Shown: positions 1-8,324 of the stretch, piece by piece
How the letters are laid out: the number at the start of each line of letters is the position of its first letter
Numbering within the stretch: position 1 is the stretch's first letter
NCBI RefSeq assembly: GCF_947496775.1
Contig: NZ_CANMDU010000005.1
Span: forward strand, 1-64,000
Length of the DNA stretch: 64,000 bases
Origin: an uncultured Maribacter sp.
GTDB taxonomy: Bacteria; Bacteroidota; Bacteroidia; Flavobacteriales; Flavobacteriaceae
Direction of reading: 5' to 3'
Position numbers and translations under genes: made by a program
The notes under the pieces: generated by a model
The model's input: the letters and a program-made list of their open reading frames with translations, nothing else
What the model was told of the DNA's origin: nothing
Database searches by the model: none

Positions 1-1
1 T

Positions 2-139
2 AGTGAACTTATAAGAAAAGAATTAAATCAGTTAAGAATGGAACTAGCTGAATCAAAATTTAAAAAACCATTTGAAAGACTAAATCAAACTGAAATGGAT
101 TTTGTTAATACCACTTATCCAATGGTAGTGATTGAATAA
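2..139 (+). CDS. C-terminal end of an unrecognised protein (partial)
   Basis: An open frame enters from the left window edge and ends at a TAA at 137-139, giving 45 residues that finish NTTYPMVVIE. The visible part is rich in charged and helical residues (RKELNQLRMELAESKF). There is not enough sequence to name a family. It may be the last gene before the repeat-like segment that follows, so this boundary could be an insertion or cassette junction. The reading frame itself is clear but the product is unknown. Confidence 0.45.
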   Translation, partial: SELIRKELNQLRMELAESKFKKPFERLNQTEMDFVNTTYPMVVIE

Positions 140-354
140 ATACGTTGCCTAACAAAACCTATAAACAATACGGGCTTCGGGAATAGTCGCAGGGTTTGCC
201 TATTTTTATGATGTTCGCAAAATCTTTGGGATTTTGCTTTGGACAGGAAAAGAAAAAACAAAACAAAAAGATTTCGCTATGTGCGTGGCGGAAAGTAAAC
301 GCTGGTTTGCTCCCGTACAGTTCATAGCTAAACCGTTGTCCGCAAGTTGACAAA
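140..354. repeat. Non-coding repeat-like segment starting with a GCCTAAC core
   Basis: This segment starts GTTGCCTAACAAAACC (144 onward) and ends near CTAAACCGTTGTCCGC. A 64-codon minus-strand frame crosses it but has no recognisable domain. The segment starts straight after a stop codon, and the inverse core TTAGGCAAC occurs at 1148-1156, so the pair brackets about 1 kb. This resembles, but does not prove, integron-cassette or other repeat boundaries. I recall similar non-coding repeats near accessory genes of Flavobacteriaceae, but a genome-wide search would be needed to confirm it. Confidence 0.3.
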
Positions 355-746
355 TGTACTTTCCTGAAATAGGTTAACTAAAAATTAAGCAATTAATTAT
401 AGTCACTTATGAAAACCCAAAAAGAAAACTGGCGAAAAAAAAGCTATCAAAAAGTAAATTTAGACACTAAAATTTTAGTTGTTGACCAAATCCTCAATGG
501 TCAAATATCTACAAACTCAGCGTCTAAAAAATATGATGTTCCTAGAACTACTACTTCTTATTGGTTAAGAAAATACAGTACTTTAGTTCAACAAAATACT
601 GGCATGAGTAAAAACGATGAAATTAAAAGATTAAAGGAAAAGATCGAAGAACTAGAGTTTCTAAAAGACTTCCAACAAGACATTATTGCTGATATGGAAC
701 TTATTACAGGAGTGCATCGTTCTGAAATAGGTTGACTAAAAATTAA
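355..746 (+). mobile_element. IS3-family insertion sequence remnant
   Basis: The remnant comprises an orfA-like frame bracketed by two direct copies of a 25-bp sequence (364-388 and 722-746, one mismatch; core CTGAAATAGGTT). A complete IS3 element should have inverted terminal repeats and an orfB with a DDE domain; neither is present. The second copy has the same orientation as the left end, which suggests that orfA was cut by insertion or recombination with another copy of the same IS, followed by loss of the rest. Confidence 0.65.
409..735 (+). pseudogene. Truncated IS3-type transposase OrfA
   Basis: The 108-residue frame has an N-terminal helix-turn-helix of the IS3 OrfA type (KILVVDQILNGQISTNSASKKYDVPRTTTSYWLRKY) followed by a leucine-zipper-like helix (EIKRLKEKIEELEFLKDFQQD). 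OrfA proteins bind the IS ends and are joined to OrfB by -1 frameshifting. Here no orfB follows. The last residues (SEIG) and the stop codon come from the second copy of the IS-end-like repeat, so the natural C-terminus has been lost. It is unlikely to be functional for transposition. Confidence 0.7.
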
Positions 747-1181
747 CCTTACTCCCATACATTACAAAATTTCTATAATTTATTTAAATCGAATATTTGT
801 TTTGATAATTTTATACTACAGTATTAATGTTAAATGCTCTTTGCCATTTATACCACAAAAAAGTTGAGATTCTAAAAAGTAAAAAATATTTTGTACGATT
901 GAACTTGTTCAACTTTTTTGTCATTTTCATTCAATTAATTTACACATATAAATCTTTAATGGCAGATTTATTTGAAAATAATAATGAATGATTTAAAAAT
1001 CTAAAAAGAATTGCTGTATACCACCGGCCAGAAAAAATAATAATTACGAAAAGTTTCTTAATAGAGCTAATTCTTAGCAATCTCTTTTTTATTCTTCAAA
1101 TATGCAATTCTCATAAACTTAATTTGAGTTAATGAGATAAACCAACATTAGGCAACATGTAATTTAAATAACAAGTAAACT
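747..1181. other. Intergenic, no gene seen
   Basis: AT-rich sequence without a convincing frame on either strand. It contains the inverse core TTAGGCAAC (1148-1156) about 25 bp before the acyltransferase start. Confidence 0.5.
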
Positions 1182-2303
1182 ATGAAATCCAAATCTGTTA
1201 ATTACATTTCATCTCTAACCCCATTAAGAGGATTGGCTGCTTTATTAGTTGTATTATTCCATTACGATATTTGGCTAATGCTTCGTGGATTTCCTCGATT
1301 AATAAATCCAAATTATTCATCTATAATATCTAATGGTTATTTATGGGTAGACTTTTTTTTTATTCTTAGCGGATTTGTTATTTGCCATGTATATGGTCAA
1401 CGACTAGAAAACCAAACCAAAACGGTTATAAAAAAATATTTATGGGCTAGGTTTACACGTCTTTACCCATTACATGTTTTTGTAATGCTACTTTTTCTTT
1501 TGCAAACAATAGTGCTATTCTGGTTATACCCCGTATATGCAATTGAAAAATGGCAATGGGCTAGAACTGTGTCAGATTTTTTTATTCATTTGTTTTTTTT
1601 ACAAACTAGCGGAATTATTAATAGTCCTGTTTGGAATGTAGGATCTTGGTCCATTGCAGCTGAATGGTGGACCTACATTTTTGCAATTGGACTCATTCCA
1701 TTGTTAAATAAAGGTAAGAATCTAATACATATTCTAGCTCTAATATTGGCTTTATTGGGATTCATTTTTATTGCTAATCAGAACCCCAACCTAAGTATTG
1801 ATGAGTTTTATGGGTTAGGAACACTTCGTTGTATTTTCGGCTTTACAATTGGTATAAACGTATATCAGGCGTACTCCATTCTATTCAATAAAGTATCAAT
1901 ATGGAGTAAAGATTGGTTATTTTACGCAATGCTTTTATGTTCTTTATCCGTTTTACATTTTGATTTTTACGATGTAATAGTTATTCCTTTTTTTGGAGCT
2001 TTTATTCTTTGCGCCTCTCTAAACAAAGGACTACCTTCTAAAATACTGAATTCTAAACCGTTACTTTTTCTGGGTAATATTTCTTACTCCGTATATTTAA
2101 TACATTTATTTTGGATATACCTGTGGTTGATGTGGTTGGATTTGTACTTTATACCTTCAAACCCCAATATAGTACCCGGTATACCATATAAAATTCTTTG
2201 GTTATCTATATTGTTAGTATTAATAATTAGCTCATCCTATTTGACCTATACTTATGTTGAAGTTTCCGCTCAAAAAAAACTAAGACATTGGCGAAAATCA
2301 TGA
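1182..2303 (+). CDS. Acyltransferase 3 family membrane protein (OafA/YrhL-like)
   Basis: 373 residues, typical for the acyltransferase-3 family of integral membrane O-acyltransferases, which acetylate or acylate surface polysaccharides, lipids or peptidoglycan. The N-terminus carries the family hallmark ISSLTPLRGLAALLVVLFHY, with the catalytic-type histidine near residue 27, then WVDFFFILSGFVICHVY and RLYPLH. About ten hydrophobic segments are visible. It stands alone, flanked by long AT-rich spacers, with the inverse GCCTAAC core just upstream, consistent with an accessory, cassette-like gene. The substrate cannot be told from sequence. Confidence 0.9.
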   Translation: MKSKSVNYISSLTPLRGLAALLVVLFHYDIWLMLRGFPRLINPNYSSIISNGYLWVDFFFILSGFVICHVYGQRLENQTKTVIKKYLWARFTRLYPLHVFVMLLFLLQTIVLFWLYPVYAIEKWQWARTVSDFFIHLFFLQTSGIINSPVWNVGSWSIAAEWWTYIFAIGLIPLLNKGKNLIHILALILALLGFIFIANQNPNLSIDEFYGLGTLRCIFGFTIGINVYQAYSILFNKVSIWSKDWLFYAMLLCSLSVLHFDFYDVIVIPFFGAFILCASLNKGLPSKILNSKPLLFLGNISYSVYLIHLFWIYLWLMWLDLYFIPSNPNIVPGIPYKILWLSILLVLIISSSYLTYTYVEVSAQKKLRHWRKS

Positions 2304-2822
2304 GTTATAGTTATTTACAATACCAAAAACAATAGCTTTCCATTTCCTGATAATTAGTATCCAAAATACGGAAAAGAAAAAATAATAACCCTAAAAGTTC
2401 AAGAAACCCATGGCTATTAGTACAACATAACGGAGGAATTATATAGTAACCTTAATACTCTCTTTTGTTCTTTGATTATATCTACTCTAAATCGATAAAT
2501 TACAAACTTAGGACACCAGTAATTAATGTTTTAATAGCCATAAAAGATGTTCCGAATAATTTTATACGATTGCTAAATCTATTTAATTTGACATTTTAAA
2601 AGTAAAAAACAAATCAAAACATCTATCTTTAACTTAGACTAAACGGAAACGCGAGAGCCTAACTATATCTCCGTGTTGCCAACAACTTAATAAAACTACG
2701 AGCAACAACATATCTAGTGAAAGGTTATACTCTAATTTTCCGTAATTACGTAATACCTTCTTTTTTCCTTAAAATATTATTTTTCTTGAACTGTTTAACT
2801 ATCCCAAAACCAAAAAACAAGT
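2304..2822. other. Intergenic, no gene seen
   Basis: 519 AT-rich bases. Stop codons break all frames. No RNA gene or clear repeat is recognised. Confidence 0.5.
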
Positions 2823-3617
2823 GTGATTCAAAAACGATATGAAGGCTTTTTAAAAACGGCTCCCCTATGGAAAGGTAATTCTGTTTTTAATCTATTTCAA
2901 ATAGAAATACATTCAGAACCTGATAAAATTAGCTTCTATATTAATGAAAAATTACGATTAGGAAAATATGTTGAATGCCTAGTTTCTTATGAATTAAAAC
3001 AACAAAAAGACATTTCTATATTGGCAGAAAATATTCAAATTCAGAAAGATAAAACTACATTGGGAGAATTAGATTGTTTGCTTCTTAAAAACAACACTCC
3101 TATTCATTTAGAAATTGTATATAAATTTTATTTATACGATAGTGCTGTTGGAGAAAATGAAATAGAACATTGTATTGGTCCTAATAGAAAAGACTCTTTA
3201 AAAGAAAAACTACAAAAACTTAAAAATAAACAATTACCTCTTTTATATACAATAGAATGCGAAAATTATTTAAATAAACTTAAAATGCATTCCAAAGATA
3301 TTTCGCAACAAGTATGTTTTAAAGCTCAATTATTTGTACCCTTTTCAAAGCAAAATCTACATCTTAAAACATTAAATACAGATTGTATTGTTGGTTTTTA
3401 TATTCGCCAAAATCAACTGGATAATTTTAGGGAATGCAAGTTTTATATTCCATCAAAGAAAGATTGGTTAATAATTCCGCACACCCATGTAAAATGGTTA
3501 AATTTTATTTCCTTTAAAGATATTTCGCAAATCTATGTCGAAAAGAAATTTTCTCCTATGTGTTGGGTTAAACAAAAAAATGGTACCATTAAAAAAATGT
3601 TTTTAGTTTGGTGGTAG
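2823..3617 (+). CDS. DUF1853 family protein
   Basis: 264 residues from a GTG start (no better ATG upstream). The core LGELDCLLLKNNTPIHLEIVYKFYLY followed by CIGPNRKDSLKEKLQKL matches my recollection of the DUF1853 family. The spacing D...E-x-V-x-K (about residues 81-101) looks like a PD-(D/E)XK nuclease-type active site, so a nuclease-fold role is possible but unproven. It converges on the ferredoxin gene, whose end lies 15 bp away. No operon partner is evident. Confidence 0.7.
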   Translation: MIQKRYEGFLKTAPLWKGNSVFNLFQIEIHSEPDKISFYINEKLRLGKYVECLVSYELKQQKDISILAENIQIQKDKTTLGELDCLLLKNNTPIHLEIVYKFYLYDSAVGENEIEHCIGPNRKDSLKEKLQKLKNKQLPLLYTIECENYLNKLKMHSKDISQQVCFKAQLFVPFSKQNLHLKTLNTDCIVGFYIRQNQLDNFRECKFYIPSKKDWLIIPHTHVKWLNFISFKDISQIYVEKKFSPMCWVKQKNGTIKKMFLVWW

Positions 3618-3631
3618 TTATCAATAACCTC

Positions 3632-3961
3632 CTAACTTTCTGGTGCCAATTCTACTTCAAGGCCCTCTATATCTTCGGTTATTCTAATTTGACAACCTAA
3701 TCTGCTATTTTCTCTAACATCAAAAGCTTCAGAAAGCATTGCTTCTTCTTCATCTTGCATTTCTGGCAATTCTGTATCACTTAATACATAACATTGGCAA
3801 GAAGCACACATAGCCATGCCACCACAAACTCCTATAGTTCCCTCAGGAGCAAGTTCATAGGCACTAACAACCTCCATTACGTTCATGTTCATATCTGTAG
3901 GTGCTTGTATTTTATGTGCTACACCCTCTCTATCGGTTATCGTAATTGTAATATCAGACAT
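3632..3961 (-). CDS. 2Fe-2S ferredoxin (adrenodoxin type)
   Basis: 109-residue soluble electron carrier. The cluster ligands are visible as C-GGMAM-C-AS-C (about residues 46-54) and a fourth cysteine in RLGCQIRI near residue 90, the adrenodoxin/Isc-type spacing (C-x5-C-x2-C...C). The acidic central stretch (ELPEMQDEEEAML) is the usual docking surface for partner reductases. It sits alone on this strand. The redox partner is not in the window. Confidence 0.93.
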   Translation of the reverse strand: MSDITITITDREGVAHKIQAPTDMNMNVMEVVSAYELAPEGTIGVCGGMAMCASCQCYVLSDTELPEMQDEEEAMLSEAFDVRENSRLGCQIRITEDIEGLEVELAPES

Positions 3962-4303
3962 TTAAAAAAATTTACATGCAAAAATAAGTAATTAAGTTCA
4001 TTAAAAAATAATTCCTACTAATTTAATAGACTAATGAATATTTACAGGTTTTTATTGATGAAATGTGTTTTTTGGGGGCTTTTTTATTTAAATATCTTAA
4101 AAAAAGGCCTACAACTTCAAAACTCAGTATTCTCTGCTCATTGAAAAAAACTACAAATAAGAATGTCTTTAGTAGAAGTTAATAATAGATCTAAAAAAGA
4201 AAAATTACTGAACAAACAGCTAAAATGCACCTTCTACCCTATTTATGCTATATGGTAATTAGACTGTTTTCATATTATTTCTACCTCATGCAATAAGGTA
4301 AAA

Positions 4304-4328
4304 TATAATGCAACCGAGTTGCATTATA
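4304..4328. promoter_or_regulatory. Fur-family operator 1 upstream of merC-like gene
   Basis: Perfect inverted repeat TATAATGCAAC-cga-GTTGCATTATA (11-bp arms, 3-bp spacer). TGCAAC-N3-GTTGCA palindromes fit Fur-superfamily operators. The right arm contains the TTG (4319-4321) that would serve as the -33 element. Confidence 0.75.
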
Positions 4329-4341
4329 AATTATTGTTAAT

Positions 4342-4349
4342 TACTTTTG
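4342..4349 (+). promoter_or_regulatory. Predicted -7 promoter element of the merC-like gene
   Basis: TACTTTTG fits the Bacteroidetes -7 consensus TAnnTTTG and lies 20 bp downstream of TTG at 4319-4321. The two Fur-like palindromes cover the -33 element and the start region. Confidence 0.6.
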
Positions 4350-4362
4350 TAACTAAGTTGCA
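4348..4362. promoter_or_regulatory. Fur-family operator 2 upstream of merC-like gene
   Basis: TGTAAC-taa-GTTGCA, one mismatch from a perfect 6-3-6 palindrome. Its centre is 39 bp from the first operator and it overlaps the end of the -7 element, placing it at the transcription start, a repressing position. Confidence 0.65.
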
Positions 4363-4375
4363 TTAAAGAATTTTT

Positions 4376-4780
4376 ATGATACTAGTAAAACAAAAATCTG
4401 ATATACTAGGAACTCTTGCGAGTACCTTATGCCTTGTGCATTGTATGGCGACTCCATTTATATTTATAGCTCAAGCTGGTTCCGCAATCTGCTGCCACAC
4501 ACCTCCTACTTGGTGGAAATTTATGGATTATTTTTTCCTAATTCTTTCTTTCTTTGCAATCTACTGGTCCACGAAAACAACATCTATAAAATGGATTAAA
4601 CCAATGTTATGGATCAGTTGGTTTACATTGCTATTCGTCTTATTAAATGAAAAAATGGGGGTATTCCCATTAGCAGAGGCTGTTATTTATGTCCCAGCCC
4701 TTGCTTTGATATTTCTACATCTTTACAATAAAAAATACTGTAATTGTAATACAGATAAATGCTGCGTAGATAAAAGATAA
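4376..4780 (+). CDS. MerC-domain membrane protein, probably metal-responsive
   Basis: 134 residues with about four membrane helices. The first helix carries the MerC-type signature TLCLVHCMATPF with a cysteine pair (about residues 20-24), followed by CCHTPP and a Cys-rich tail (CNCNTDKCC). MerC of mercury operons moves Hg(II) across the inner membrane. Chromosomal Bacteroidetes homologues near Fur regulators are more likely linked to zinc or another transition metal. The promoter has two tandem Fur-type palindromes, and a Fur-family gene lies downstream on the other strand, so repression by that regulator is the simplest model. The actual metal is unknown. Confidence 0.85.
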   Translation: MILVKQKSDILGTLASTLCLVHCMATPFIFIAQAGSAICCHTPPTWWKFMDYFFLILSFFAIYWSTKTTSIKWIKPMLWISWFTLLFVLLNEKMGVFPLAEAVIYVPALALIFLHLYNKKYCNCNTDKCCVDKR

Positions 4781-5195
4781 AAAACAAATTTAAATAATCA
4801 GGGGCAACCTTTTTTCCGCAAGTATATACCCCCCTCATCTGCAGATGCGTTCTAAAAATACGTAGATAACAAAATAAATAATATAGGGGTATCATTTTTA
4901 AAATAATACTACCGGAAACAGGGTTCAACATAACTGATTTCTTCTATGCCTAAATCCTGCTAATAAACCCAACTTTCAGACTTTCAAAAAAAATACGAAT
5001 ACAAAAAAAAGCTTGTAGTGCAGAATATCATTATTGATTCTAATTGTGAACTTCTTTATTTGTCTACAGTGGAACATGAAGAAATGACTTATATTCCTTA
5101 GGACAAAGATTAGAGACTATTTTTTTTCAGAAACGAACTTTGATACACTTAAATCTGGATTATAAAATAAACCGAAATCCATTCTACGCTTTAAC
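4781..5195. other. Intergenic between convergent merC-like and fur genes
   Basis: 415 bp, AT-rich. No coding frame, RNA gene or clean terminator stem is convincing here. Confidence 0.45.
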
Positions 5196-5576
5196 CTATT
5201 CTAAGCATTGCTCACAACTTCCTTGTAATAATACTTGGGAGACATCTACCCTACGATTTGGTATTTTTGGAATATTAAAATTTGTATCTAAACAGTCTAC
5301 TTTACCACAACGTAAACATTGAAAATGTGCATGAGCATCATGATGTATAGAGGAAGAGCAATTAATACATTTCGCATACCATTTATGACCATTTTTCCCT
5401 AAAAACGAATGTAAAAATCCATCATCCTCAAGCCTGTCTAAAATACGATACACTGTAGTTTTATTCATCTGTGAACTCAAGCGTTCTATTAAAGAAACGA
5501 CAGAAACAGCACTTGAATTTTCATCAAATTCCTTCAACAAAATTTTTACTGATTTCGTCTTTCTAATGATTCCCAT
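5196..5576 (-). CDS. Fur-family metalloregulator (Fur/Zur-like)
   Basis: 126 residues. The N-terminal winged helix includes the recognition region MNKTTVYRILDRLEDDGFLH, and the C-terminal half has HHDAHAHFQCLRCGKVDCLD and a final CEQC, giving two CxxC pairs for the structural zinc plus the His-rich sensing site. This is a complete, if short, Fur-superfamily repressor. The metal cannot be read from sequence; linkage to the MerC-like gene and its TGCAAC-N3-GTTGCA operators argues for zinc or a related metal. It is convergent with the merC-like gene rather than co-transcribed. Confidence 0.9.
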   Translation of the reverse strand: MGIIRKTKSVKILLKEFDENSSAVSVVSLIERLSSQMNKTTVYRILDRLEDDGFLHSFLGKNGHKWYAKCINCSSSIHHDAHAHFQCLRCGKVDCLDTNFNIPKIPNRRVDVSQVLLQGSCEQCLE

Positions 5577-6206
5577 TATAATCTTTTATATTTAAATTAA
5601 AGAGATTTTAACGTGCTATCTCTTTTATTAGCTATTATTATTTCGCCTGTCTGAGCTATTTATAAATTTATTAAAATAAGATGATGTACAGTCTATAAAC
5701 ACCTCATAAATTTTGAGGTAATTTTCTGTTTTATGTTTAACAGTATGAGAAGACAGCTAAAAAAGGACTTAATAAATCAATTTCCAAATTGTAGTATTCG
5801 CCAATATAAAAAAACAACTTTCTCTTTTATCTCAAAAGAAAAAATACAGAAAATAACTATAGTTCATCCGCTACAGTAGAATTATAAACATACCTAATGG
5901 TGCATTTAATCTCAATATTTCGCAAATTATTACTTAAAACCGTACACCGTATTACAGTCTTTAGAAAATGTAACTCAAACAATATTAATCTTTATAAGGT
6001 AAAGTTACTAATATGCGCTCTATACATTTTTTAAAGCATTGTATGTATGTCATTCACCATATCGTTACGGGAGATACCAATTACTATAGTTTTATAATAA
6101 TAAATCAACACACAGATGATAAAGATATATGAATATTCCTAACAAAATAATCTCTTTTCTATTTTCGATAAATTCTTTAAATTACGCTCTATAAATATAG
6201 AAAGAA
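5577..6206. other. Intergenic, no gene seen
   Basis: 630 bp between the divergent fur and crp/fnr-like genes. Stop-rich in all frames. Both promoters must lie here, but no unambiguous operator was found. Confidence 0.45.
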
Positions 6207-6800
6207 TTGAATTTTAAAGAATCACATACGCTTATCCTTAACAATGTATCTCGGTTTATAAATTTAACCGAGTTAGAAAAGCAGAAATACATTTCTTTAC
6301 TGACTGAAGTTAAGGTAGTAAAGAGAGGTTTTCTTATGCAAGCGGGTGAGGTTGCTAAATATGAATATTTCATCACCAAGGGATGTTTGAAAGTCTATAC
6401 CTTAGATGATGATGGGGCTCCACACATTTCAATGTTCGCTATTGAGGATTATTGGACTGGTGATTTGTCGAGCTTTATGACCAAAAAGTCTTCAAGGTAT
6501 TATATTAGAGCAACTGAAGATTCGGAATTACTTGGAATTTCTAGAGCAAATTATGATTTGCTGTTTCAAGAGATTCCGAAATTCGAAAGGTTTTACCGCA
6601 TACTATATCAAAAGTCTTTAATAAGTTATATTGGGCGTTCGAACTACGGGATATCCTTAACCGCGGAAGAGAGATATATTGAATTCAAAAAGAAATACCC
6701 TCAAATTATTAATAGAATAACTCAAAAAGATTTAGCAGGATATATAGGAATTACCCCAGAATTTATGAGTAAAATTATCTCAAAGGTTAACCGTATGTAA
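6207..6800 (+). CDS. Crp/Fnr-family transcription regulator
   Basis: 197 residues from a TTG start; an in-frame stop 9 bp upstream excludes a longer form and the first internal ATG is inside the sensor domain. Residues about 20-120 form a cyclic-nucleotide-binding-like beta roll (RGFLMQAGEVAKYEYFITKGCLKVY), and the C-terminus has a winged-helix motif (ITQKDLAGYIGITPEFMSKIISKV). There are no Fnr-type iron-sulphur cysteines. Genes of this type in Bacteroidetes often sit upstream of small redox or detoxification genes, as here (DoxX, FMN reductase). Its ligand is unknown. Confidence 0.88.
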   Translation: MNFKESHTLILNNVSRFINLTELEKQKYISLLTEVKVVKRGFLMQAGEVAKYEYFITKGCLKVYTLDDDGAPHISMFAIEDYWTGDLSSFMTKKSSRYYIRATEDSELLGISRANYDLLFQEIPKFERFYRILYQKSLISYIGRSNYGISLTAEERYIEFKKKYPQIINRITQKDLAGYIGITPEFMSKIISKVNRM

Positions 6801-6853
6801 AAGTCTTAAACTAGTTCATTTTTTTTCACACTTTCTTATCGGAATTTTGAAGT

Positions 6854-7498
6854 GTGAAAAAAATCAGAATCATATCAGGGGTATTTATAATTGGTTTAGT
6901 AAGCTCTTTACAGGCACAATTTACGCAAATAGAGCTATTTTCAGGTTTTGATAAAACAGACTTTACATTACTCTCCAACTATTCAATTAATGACAGTAAC
7001 AACTTAAGCATAACTACTCTTGCTTTCTTTCATAAATTCAGGAAAAAAGAAAATCAGATTTTTGATGAAGTTGGAGCACAACCTACCTTATTCTTTAACC
7101 TTAACAAGAGTATTTCTCTAGGCCCTTCTTTGTACTACAATAGCTTTGGAGGATTTTCAGAAAGATTTTCGGCCAAATTCACGCTGAAAAATTCGAAAGC
7201 TTTATTCGTACTTATTCCTACAGTAGCTTACTCAGTAAAGAAAAATGCAAGCCTCGCAGAAATATTCGCGCAATTTCAATTGAGTAGACCGTTAAGTGCA
7301 AAGATTTCGTTGTGGCTCAACGGACAGCTTCTAACGGTTTGGGACAAATTTAAAATACACTCTAGAAGTTTCCAGCAAATACGTTTAGGCGCATCTTACA
7401 AAGGACATCAAGTTGGTCTTGGGTTAGATTGCGACCAATACGGACCTAAACCTATTCAAAAATTCTCTTTCGGAATGTACTACCGTAAAACACTATAA
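6854..7498 (+). CDS. Exported protein, probably an outer-membrane beta-barrel
   Basis: 214 residues from a GTG start, with a signal peptide (KKIRIISGVFIIGLVSSLQAQ) cleaved around residue 22. The mature part alternates aromatic and polar residues in short strands (FTLLSNYSINDSNNLSITTLAFFHKF; SISLGPSLYYNSFGGFS) and ends with an aromatic strand (FGMYYRKTL), a pattern of small outer-membrane barrels. No named family is recognised. It sits between the Crp-type regulator and doxX, 12 bp from the latter, so it is probably co-transcribed. Confidence 0.7.
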   Translation: MKKIRIISGVFIIGLVSSLQAQFTQIELFSGFDKTDFTLLSNYSINDSNNLSITTLAFFHKFRKKENQIFDEVGAQPTLFFNLNKSISLGPSLYYNSFGGFSERFSAKFTLKNSKALFVLIPTVAYSVKKNASLAEIFAQFQLSRPLSAKISLWLNGQLLTVWDKFKIHSRSFQQIRLGASYKGHQVGLGLDCDQYGPKPIQKFSFGMYYRKTL

Positions 7499-7510
7499 AT
7501 CTTAAATATC

Positions 7511-7966
7511 ATGAAAAATCTATTAAAAAAAATAATTACAACACATCCCTATTCGGGGTTCAGTATTGCTCGTTTAACCCTTGGTTTGGTATTATTTCCT
7601 CACGGTGCACAAAAACTATTAGGACTCTTTGGAGGTTACGGATATTCAGCGACTATAGAAATGTTCACTATGCAAATGGGTCTGCCCAGTTTAGTAGCAT
7701 TTTCAGTAATAATGATTGAATTTTTTGGCTCTATTTCCTTAATACTCGGTCTCTTTAGTCGGTTTTGGGCATTGTCACTCATTGGAATGTTCTTAGGTAT
7801 CATTTTCACAACCCAACTAGAGCACGGATTTTTTATGAATTGGTTTGGTAACCAAGTAGGGGAAGGTTTTGAATATTCACTACTAATCATTGGTTTAGCG
7901 CTAATAGTTCTAGTTAATGGAAGTGGAAAATGGTCAATCGACACAATAATCTCTACAAAACAGTAA
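7511..7966 (+). CDS. DoxX family membrane protein
   Basis: 151 residues with four membrane helices. SIARLTLGLVLFPHGAQKLLGLFGGYG at the N-terminus and the GFFMNWFGNQVGEGFEYSLLIIGLALIVLVNG end match the DoxX family, small membrane proteins linked to thiol, quinone or oxidant metabolism. Its stop codon overlaps the ATG of the decayed reductase copy that follows. The family's biochemical role remains poorly defined. Confidence 0.88.
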   Translation: MKNLLKKIITTHPYSGFSIARLTLGLVLFPHGAQKLLGLFGGYGYSATIEMFTMQMGLPSLVAFSVIMIEFFGSISLILGLFSRFWALSLIGMFLGIIFTTQLEHGFFMNWFGNQVGEGFEYSLLIIGLALIVLVNGSGKWSIDTIISTKQ

Positions 7967-8157
7967 TGCTAAAAAAGCAATCACAATTGCAGGTTGTAAC
8001 AGTTAAAATTCAATCAACAAAATATTTACAGAGTATCCAGCTACTCTTCTGAAAGATGTAGCAATCTCAACCATTGATTTGAATGATTATACCCTATCAA
8101 TACACGATGTTGATTTTGAAGAAAAGAATGGCATACCCACAGCAGTAAAAGATTAGA
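7966..8157 (+). pseudogene. Decayed duplicate of the FMN-reductase gene
   Basis: The sequence from ATG at 7966 aligns base for base with the intact gene at 8325: KKAITIAG matches KKVITIAG, then ATLLKDVAISTIDLNDYTLSIHDVDFEEKNGIPTAVK matches the same stretch of the intact protein. There is an early in-frame TAA after AGCNS-like codons and other substitutions. After the codons for VKD it stops at TAG, and the remaining roughly 380 bp of the gene are deleted, joining directly to the copied downstream control region. This is therefore the 5' member of a tandem duplication that has been inactivated. Confidence 0.8.
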
Positions 8158-8160
8158 AAA

Positions 8161-8290
8161 GGGTTTCTGATTGCTTATCAAAACTTCAGGTATCTCAATC
8201 CAGATTCTCGGGTAATGCACTTTTCGAACAAATGATACTTCTGGTCGAATAAATGATTGGTAGCATATCTGCACAAATTTGTGTCATCTA
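8161..8290 (+). repeat. Copy 1 of duplicated control region
   Basis: This stretch matches 8890-9024 over about 130 bp (shared blocks GTTTCTGATT, TTCGAACAAATGATACTTC, TCGAATAAATGATTG, GCAAATTTGT-like). It forms the promoter region of the intact FMN reductase. Confidence 0.75.
8224..8257 (+). promoter_or_regulatory. AraC-type direct-repeat operator, copy 1
   Basis: Half-sites TCGAACAAATGAT (8224-8236) and TCGAATAAATGAT (8245-8257) are spaced exactly 21 bp, two helical turns on the same face, as in AraC-family operators. A -7-like CAAATTTG follows at 8274-8281. An AraC-family gene lies at the end of this cluster and is the natural candidate to bind here. Confidence 0.6.
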
Positions 8291-8324
8291 AATCAAAATC
8301 CATTATAAATCAAAAATTATAATT

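Noticed and set aside
159-353. 64-codon minus-strand ORF in the repeat-like segment
   Set aside because: Low-complexity, Phe/Cys-rich, no signal or family, and it lies in apparently non-coding repeat DNA.
2640-2720. GCCTAAC and GTTGCC sequences in the 2.3-2.8 kb gap as another cassette border
   Set aside because: The spacing and pairing do not form a consistent inverted core, so it may be chance.
4376-4780. Mercury-resistance operon
   Set aside because: No merA, merP, merT or merR is present; operators are of Fur type.
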